Positions 5,353 to 7,962 of a DNA stretch of 7,962 bases are shown in pieces. A model generated the notes under the pieces. That model did no database searches and was not told the origin of the DNA. It saw only the letters and a list, made by a program, of their open reading frames with translations. The stretch spans positions 1-7,962 of the forward strand of contig WRJY01000232.1 of NCBI GenBank assembly GCA_009778355.1. The letters are read 5' to 3'. The translations under genes were made by a program, and so were the position numbers. The stretch's first letter is position 1, and every line of letters starts with the position of its first letter. The stretch is from Desulfovibrionaceae bacterium. GTDB lineage: Bacteria; Pseudomonadota; Gammaproteobacteria; Burkholderiales; Burkholderiaceae_C.

Positions 5353-6447
5353 TTACCCGGCCCGTCCAGAGCGGCGCTCGCGCACGGCGTCGGCCAATTG
5401 GCGCAGCACTGGCACGGTTTGCTCGAAGCTGATGCAGGCATCGGTGACGGACACACCGGGCTGGAGCGCCTGGCCGGGCACGATGTCCTGCCGGCCTTCG
5501 TGCAGGTGGCTTTCGATCATCACGCCCATGATGCGCGCGTCGCCCGCTGCAATCTGACCGGCCACGTCGCCCGCCACCACGACCTGGCGCGCGTGTTGTT
5601 TGCTGCTGTTGGCGTGCGAGACATCGATCATCACTTGCTCGCGCAAACCCGCGCTCCGCAGCAGCGCACAGGCGGCGTCCACGTCGGCGCTTGAATAGTT
5701 GGGCGCCTTGCCGCCGCGCAGAATGATGTGGCAGTCGTGGTTGCCGCGCGTCTCGAACACGGCGGCCTGGCCCATCTTGGTCAGGCCCAGAAAGGCGTGC
5801 GGCGCCTGGGCGGCGACGACGGCATCGGTCGCCACCTTCACGCCGCCATCGGTGCCGTTCTTGAAACCCACCGGGCAACTCAGGCCGCTGGCAAGCTGGC
5901 GGTGGCTCTGGCTCTCGGTGGTGCGCGCGCCGATGGCGCCCCAGCTCACCAAATCACTGATGAACTGCGGGCTGAGCAGGTCCAGAAATTCGGCGCCCAC
6001 CGGCAGGCCCAGGGCCAGTACGTCGAGCAGCAGGCGGCGCGCCATTTGCAAGCCCTCGTTGATGGCGTAGCTGCCGTCCATGCGCGGGTCGTTGATGTAG
6101 CCCTTCCAGCCCACGGTGGTGCGGGGTTTCTCGAAGTAGACACGCATCACCAGCAGCAGCTCGCCGGCCAGCCGGTCGGCCTCGGCCTTCAGGCGGCGGG
6201 CGTAGTCCAGCGCCTGCCCGTGGTCATGGATGGAGCACGGCCCGACCACCACCACCAGCCGGTCATCGCCGCCGTGCAGCACATGCGAAATGGCGGCGCG
6301 GCTGGCCTCGACCAGGTTCTGCGCGGCGGGCGAAGCCGGCAGCCATTCCTGCAATAGGGCGGGGGTGATCAGCGGACGCACGGCGCGGATGCGCGTGCCG
6401 TCAACGCCGGTGGTGTCGAGTGTGGAGGGCGTGTCGGGGGCGGGCAT
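5353..6447 (-). CDS. aroG: 3-deoxy-7-phosphoheptulonate synthase (DAHP synthase, type I-alpha)
   Basis: Condenses phosphoenolpyruvate and erythrose 4-phosphate to DAHP, the first step of the shikimate pathway; cytoplasmic. The 364 residues align along their length with E. coli AroG (350 aa) at a constant offset of 10 from the active-site region onward. Metal ligands are all present: Cys71 in GPCSIHD, His278 in SHANSSK, Glu312 in MIESH and Asp336 in SVTDAC. Other signatures are RVYFEKPRTTVGWKG, GARTTESQ and CPVGFKNGTDG. The position matching AroG Ser211, near the inhibitor site, is Gly221, as I recall for AroF. The inhibiting amino acid therefore cannot be assigned, and the symbol could equally be aroF. 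The N-terminus is about 10 residues longer than AroG. The start ATG has only a weak CAGG ahead of it. The gene begins 18 bp after a ferredoxin gene on the same strand, suggesting co-transcription. Confidence 0.95.
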   Translation of the reverse strand: MPAPDTPSTLDTTGVDGTRIRAVRPLITPALLQEWLPASPAAQNLVEASRAAISHVLHGGDDRLVVVVGPCSIHDHGQALDYARRLKAEADRLAGELLLVMRVYFEKPRTTVGWKGYINDPRMDGSYAINEGLQMARRLLLDVLALGLPVGAEFLDLLSPQFISDLVSWGAIGARTTESQSHRQLASGLSCPVGFKNGTDGGVKVATDAVVAAQAPHAFLGLTKMGQAAVFETRGNHDCHIILRGGKAPNYSSADVDAACALLRSAGLREQVMIDVSHANSSKQHARQVVVAGDVAGQIAAGDARIMGVMIESHLHEGRQDIVPGQALQPGVSVTDACISFEQTVPVLRQLADAVRERRSGRAG

Positions 6448-6465
6448 GGCCTGGATTATCGGCGG

Positions 6466-6726
6466 TCAGCAATTGTCATCAGCTATCAAAACCATACTAC
6501 CCGCCATGCGGATCGCGCCGCACGGGCAGCGCAGCGCGCATTGTGCGCAACCGGTGCAGCCCGGCGCATCGTGCAGCGCCGCTGTCTTGCGCCAGCCTTC
6601 GGTTTGCAGCGACAGCGCGCGCGGCAAACAGGCCGCCACGCACCAGCCGCACCAGCCGCAGCCGGTGCAGCGCGCCGCGTCGATATGCGGCGCCGGCCTT
6701 GCCCCGCGCTCAGTATGATCGCGCAT
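6466..6726 (-). CDS. Small dicluster 4Fe-4S ferredoxin
   Basis: An 86-residue electron carrier expected to hold two [4Fe-4S] clusters in the cytoplasm. The first motif (residues 20-33) is C-x2-C-x2-C-x2-C-x3-C followed by LP: five cysteines, one more than the usual CxxCxxCxxxCP. The second (57-68) is the canonical CTGCAQCALRCP, followed by another Cys at 69. Its redox partner is unknown; the fold resembles polyferredoxin modules and small NapF- or RnfB-like pieces. It ends 18 bp before aroG on the same strand. The start is uncertain: in-frame ATGs at 6726, 6729, 6738, 6741 and 6759 all lack a clear ribosome binding site. I chose 6726 because all longer forms would overlap the acylphosphatase coding sequence. 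Confidence 0.8.
   Translation of the reverse strand: MRDHTERGARPAPHIDAARCTGCGWCGWCVAACLPRALSLQTEGWRKTAALHDAPGCTGCAQCALRCPCGAIRMAGSMVLIADDNC
6714..6719 (+). promoter_or_regulatory. Possible -10 element for acyP, implying a leaderless mRNA
   Basis: TATGAT (5 of 6 to consensus) ends 8 nt before the acyP ATG at 6728, so transcription would begin at or next to the start codon. No good -35 lies at 16-18 bp upstream. The site lies inside the 5' end of the ferredoxin gene. Confidence 0.35.
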
Positions 6727-6727
6727 C

Positions 6728-7012
6728 ATGGACGGCATCATCACTCGCCATCTGCTCATTCGGGGCCGCGTGCAAGGCGTGTATTACCGCGCCAGCATGG
6801 TCGAGCAGGCGCGCCGCCTGAACCTGCGCGGCTGGGTGCGCAACCGGCTGGACGGCAGCGTCGAGGCGCTGGCGCAGGGCGCGGACGCCGCCGTGCAGGA
6901 TTTGATCGGCTGGGCGCGCCAAGGCCCCAAAAACGCGCGGGTCGATGCGGTACAAGTCAGCCAAGCGCCAGCGCAGCCGCTGGCGGCATTCGAGCAGCGC
7001 GCGACGGCGTAG
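6728..7012 (+). CDS. acyP: Acylphosphatase
   Basis: Hydrolyses acyl phosphates such as acetyl phosphate or 1,3-bisphosphoglycerate; its physiological substrate is unsettled. The 94-residue length is normal for the family. The phosphate-binding loop GRVQGVYYR (13-21) supplies catalytic Arg21. GWVRNRLDGSVE (35-46) supplies the catalytic Asn39. Together these make the alpha/beta-sandwich acylphosphatase signature. No Shine-Dalgarno precedes the ATG; a TATGAT 8 nt upstream suggests leaderless expression. The start codon abuts or overlaps the divergent ferredoxin start, and the stop is one base from the adk stop on the opposite strand, leaving no room for a separate terminator. The C-terminal Ala/Gln-rich tail is unremarkable. 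Confidence 0.93.
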   Translation: MDGIITRHLLIRGRVQGVYYRASMVEQARRLNLRGWVRNRLDGSVEALAQGADAAVQDLIGWARQGPKNARVDAVQVSQAPAQPLAAFEQRATA

Positions 7013-7013
7013 T

Positions 7014-7670
7014 TCAGCTTGCCAGCGCCGCCAGCGCCCGCTCGGTGATCTGTTCCACCGTGCCGGTGCCGTTGATGGCGCGGTACTTGGGCGCGCTGGC
7101 CGGGTCGGTTTTGGCCCAACCGCCGTAATAGTTCACCAGCGGGCGCGTTTGCTGGTTGTACACCTCCAGGCGCTTGCGCACGGTTTCTTCCTTGTCGTCG
7201 TCGCGCTGCACCAGCGGCTCGCCGGTCACGTCGTCCTTGCCCTCGGTCTTGGGCGGGTTGAACTTGACGTGGTAGGTGCGCCCCGATGCCGGGTGACTGC
7301 GGCGACCGCTCATGCGCTCGATGATGGCCTCGAACGGCACGTCGATTTCCAGCACGTAGTCGAGCTTGACGTCTGCCGCCTTCATGGCGTCGGCCTGCGC
7401 GATGGTGCGCGGAAAGCCATCGAACAGAAAGCCGCCCGCGCAGTCAGACTGGGCGATGCGCTCTTTCACCAGATTGATGATGAGATCGTCGCTGACCAGT
7501 CCGCCCGACTCCATCACGCTCTTGGCTTGCTGGCCCAGCGGCGTGCCGGCCTTGACGGCGGCGCGCAGCATGTCGCCGGTGGAAATCTGCGGGATGCCGT
7601 ATTTCTGGCAAATGAAGGCCGCTTGGGTGCCCTTGCCGGCGCCGGGGGCGCCCAGAAGAATGAGTTTCAT
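7014..7670 (-). CDS. adk: Adenylate kinase
   Basis: Interconverts ATP + AMP and 2 ADP, balancing cytoplasmic adenylates. The 218 residues compare with 214 in E. coli Adk. The P-loop GAPGAGKGT is at 7-15, with Lys13 as the phosphate-binding lysine. The AMP-site motif STGDMLRAA is near 30-38, and DGFPRT is at about 84-89. The LID is the long type (GRRSHPASGRTYHVKFNPP) and lacks the four zinc cysteines of Gram-positive enzymes, as expected for proteobacteria. A GAGGAG ribosome binding site (plus-strand CTCCTC at 7675-7680) stands 4 nt before the ATG. A TATTCT -10-like site lies about 97 nt upstream. It follows kdsB on the same strand, the usual order in Burkholderiales. Confidence 0.97.
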   Translation of the reverse strand: MKLILLGAPGAGKGTQAAFICQKYGIPQISTGDMLRAAVKAGTPLGQQAKSVMESGGLVSDDLIINLVKERIAQSDCAGGFLFDGFPRTIAQADAMKAADVKLDYVLEIDVPFEAIIERMSGRRSHPASGRTYHVKFNPPKTEGKDDVTGEPLVQRDDDKEETVRKRLEVYNQQTRPLVNYYGGWAKTDPASAPKYRAINGTGTVEQITERALAALAS

Positions 7671-7766
7671 CTTGCTCCTCAGGTGGAATCAAACGGCGGC
7701 GGCGCGCCCGGCGGTGCGTGCCGGCTGCCGCTCGCTTCAGGATGGGTTGCGATCGAAGCGCAGCCA

Positions 7767-7772
7767 AGAATA
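7767..7772 (-). promoter_or_regulatory. adk: Possible extended -10 promoter for adk
   Basis: On the minus strand TGCTATTCT reads as a TGn-extended -10 (TATTCT, 4 of 6). The -35 region is poor. Use of this site would give adk its own transcript with a leader of about 90 nt, independent of kdsB. Confidence 0.35.
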
Positions 7773-7800
7773 GCACGCGCGCTTTTGCGGAACGCTGACA

Positions 7801-7816
7801 AGCCGCGCCGGCGGCT
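7801..7816 (-). terminator. GC hairpin overlapping the kdsB stop
   Basis: AGCCGC and GCGGCT form a 6-bp stem around GCCG, sharing one base with the kdsB stop codon. On the minus strand only TTGT follows, not a real T-run. It may partly separate kdsB from adk transcription or protect the kdsB mRNA end. Confidence 0.35.
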
Positions 7817-7962
7817 CAAGACAGTACTTCGAATGTTTCGCGCACGCGCGCCAGATCCTCCGGCGTGTCCACACCCGGGCCGGGGGCTTCGGTTGTGATG
7901 TGGACGGCGATGCGGTGGCCGTGCCAGAGGGCGCGCAACTGTTCCAGCGCCTCGCAGCGTTC
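7816..7962 (-). CDS. kdsB: 3-deoxy-manno-octulosonate cytidylyltransferase, C-terminal part
   Basis: Activates Kdo with CTP to CMP-Kdo for the lipopolysaccharide inner core. Only the last 48 codons and the stop lie in the window; the gene continues past the right edge, and its frame begins exactly at base 7962. Visible are EQLRALWHGHRIAVH and the near-invariant PGPGVDTPEDLARVR that closes KdsB proteins, followed by ETFEVLS and the stop. The 145-bp spacing to adk and same orientation fit the kdsB-adk arrangement of Burkholderiales. I cannot judge whether the rest is intact. Confidence 0.9.
   Translation of the reverse strand, partial: ERCEALEQLRALWHGHRIAVHITTEAPGPGVDTPEDLARVRETFEVLS

Noticed and set aside
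6945..7898. A 317-codon plus-strand open frame over adk
   Set aside because: It is the antisense shadow of adk and of the kdsB end, and shows no family motif.

Overview
The window looks like chromosome from a GC-rich betaproteobacterium of the order Burkholderiales, most likely a Comamonadaceae-type organism. The basis is strong G/C preference at third codon positions, the kdsB-adk gene order usual in that order, and close protein matches to proteobacterial IF-1, adenylate kinase and type I-alpha DAHP synthase. The assignment comes from recognition, not a database search. The content is mostly housekeeping genes. I see no phage, plasmid, CRISPR or defence system.

Left part (1-3470): a large exported lipoprotein of the DUF6351 family, with a GxSGG serine-hydrolase-like motif, sits alone between two nearly identical 16/17-bp direct repeats. 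It is followed by the hexapeptide-repeat serine O-acetyltransferase cysE (cysteine biosynthesis). The 305-bp gap between them holds no confident gene.

Middle part (3471-4932): two short terminator-like hairpins follow cysE. Next comes a striking 157-bp nested palindrome (3566-3722) whose 29-bp outer arms match at 27 positions, with both mismatches reading as G-U wobbles in a plus-strand RNA. A membrane-anchored protein with a DUF4124-like motif follows. Then comes a 306-bp leader region with a promoter-like -10 and a terminator-like stem-loop, leading to infA (translation initiation factor IF-1 with an extra basic tail).

Right part (5200-7962): aroG-type DAHP synthase (entry to aromatic amino acid synthesis) lies on the minus strand, 18 bp behind a small dicluster 4Fe-4S ferredoxin gene, and the two are probably co-transcribed. 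The ferredoxin and a plus-strand acylphosphatase gene (acyP) diverge from start codons that abut or overlap. acyP converges on adenylate kinase (adk) with one base between their stop codons. The window ends in the C-terminal 48 codons of kdsB (CMP-Kdo synthesis for LPS), upstream of adk on the same strand.

The genes do not form one pathway. The observations most worth checking are the nested palindrome, the direct repeats around the DUF6351 gene, the abutting fdx/acyP starts, and two degenerate-looking reading frames in the intergenic regions.
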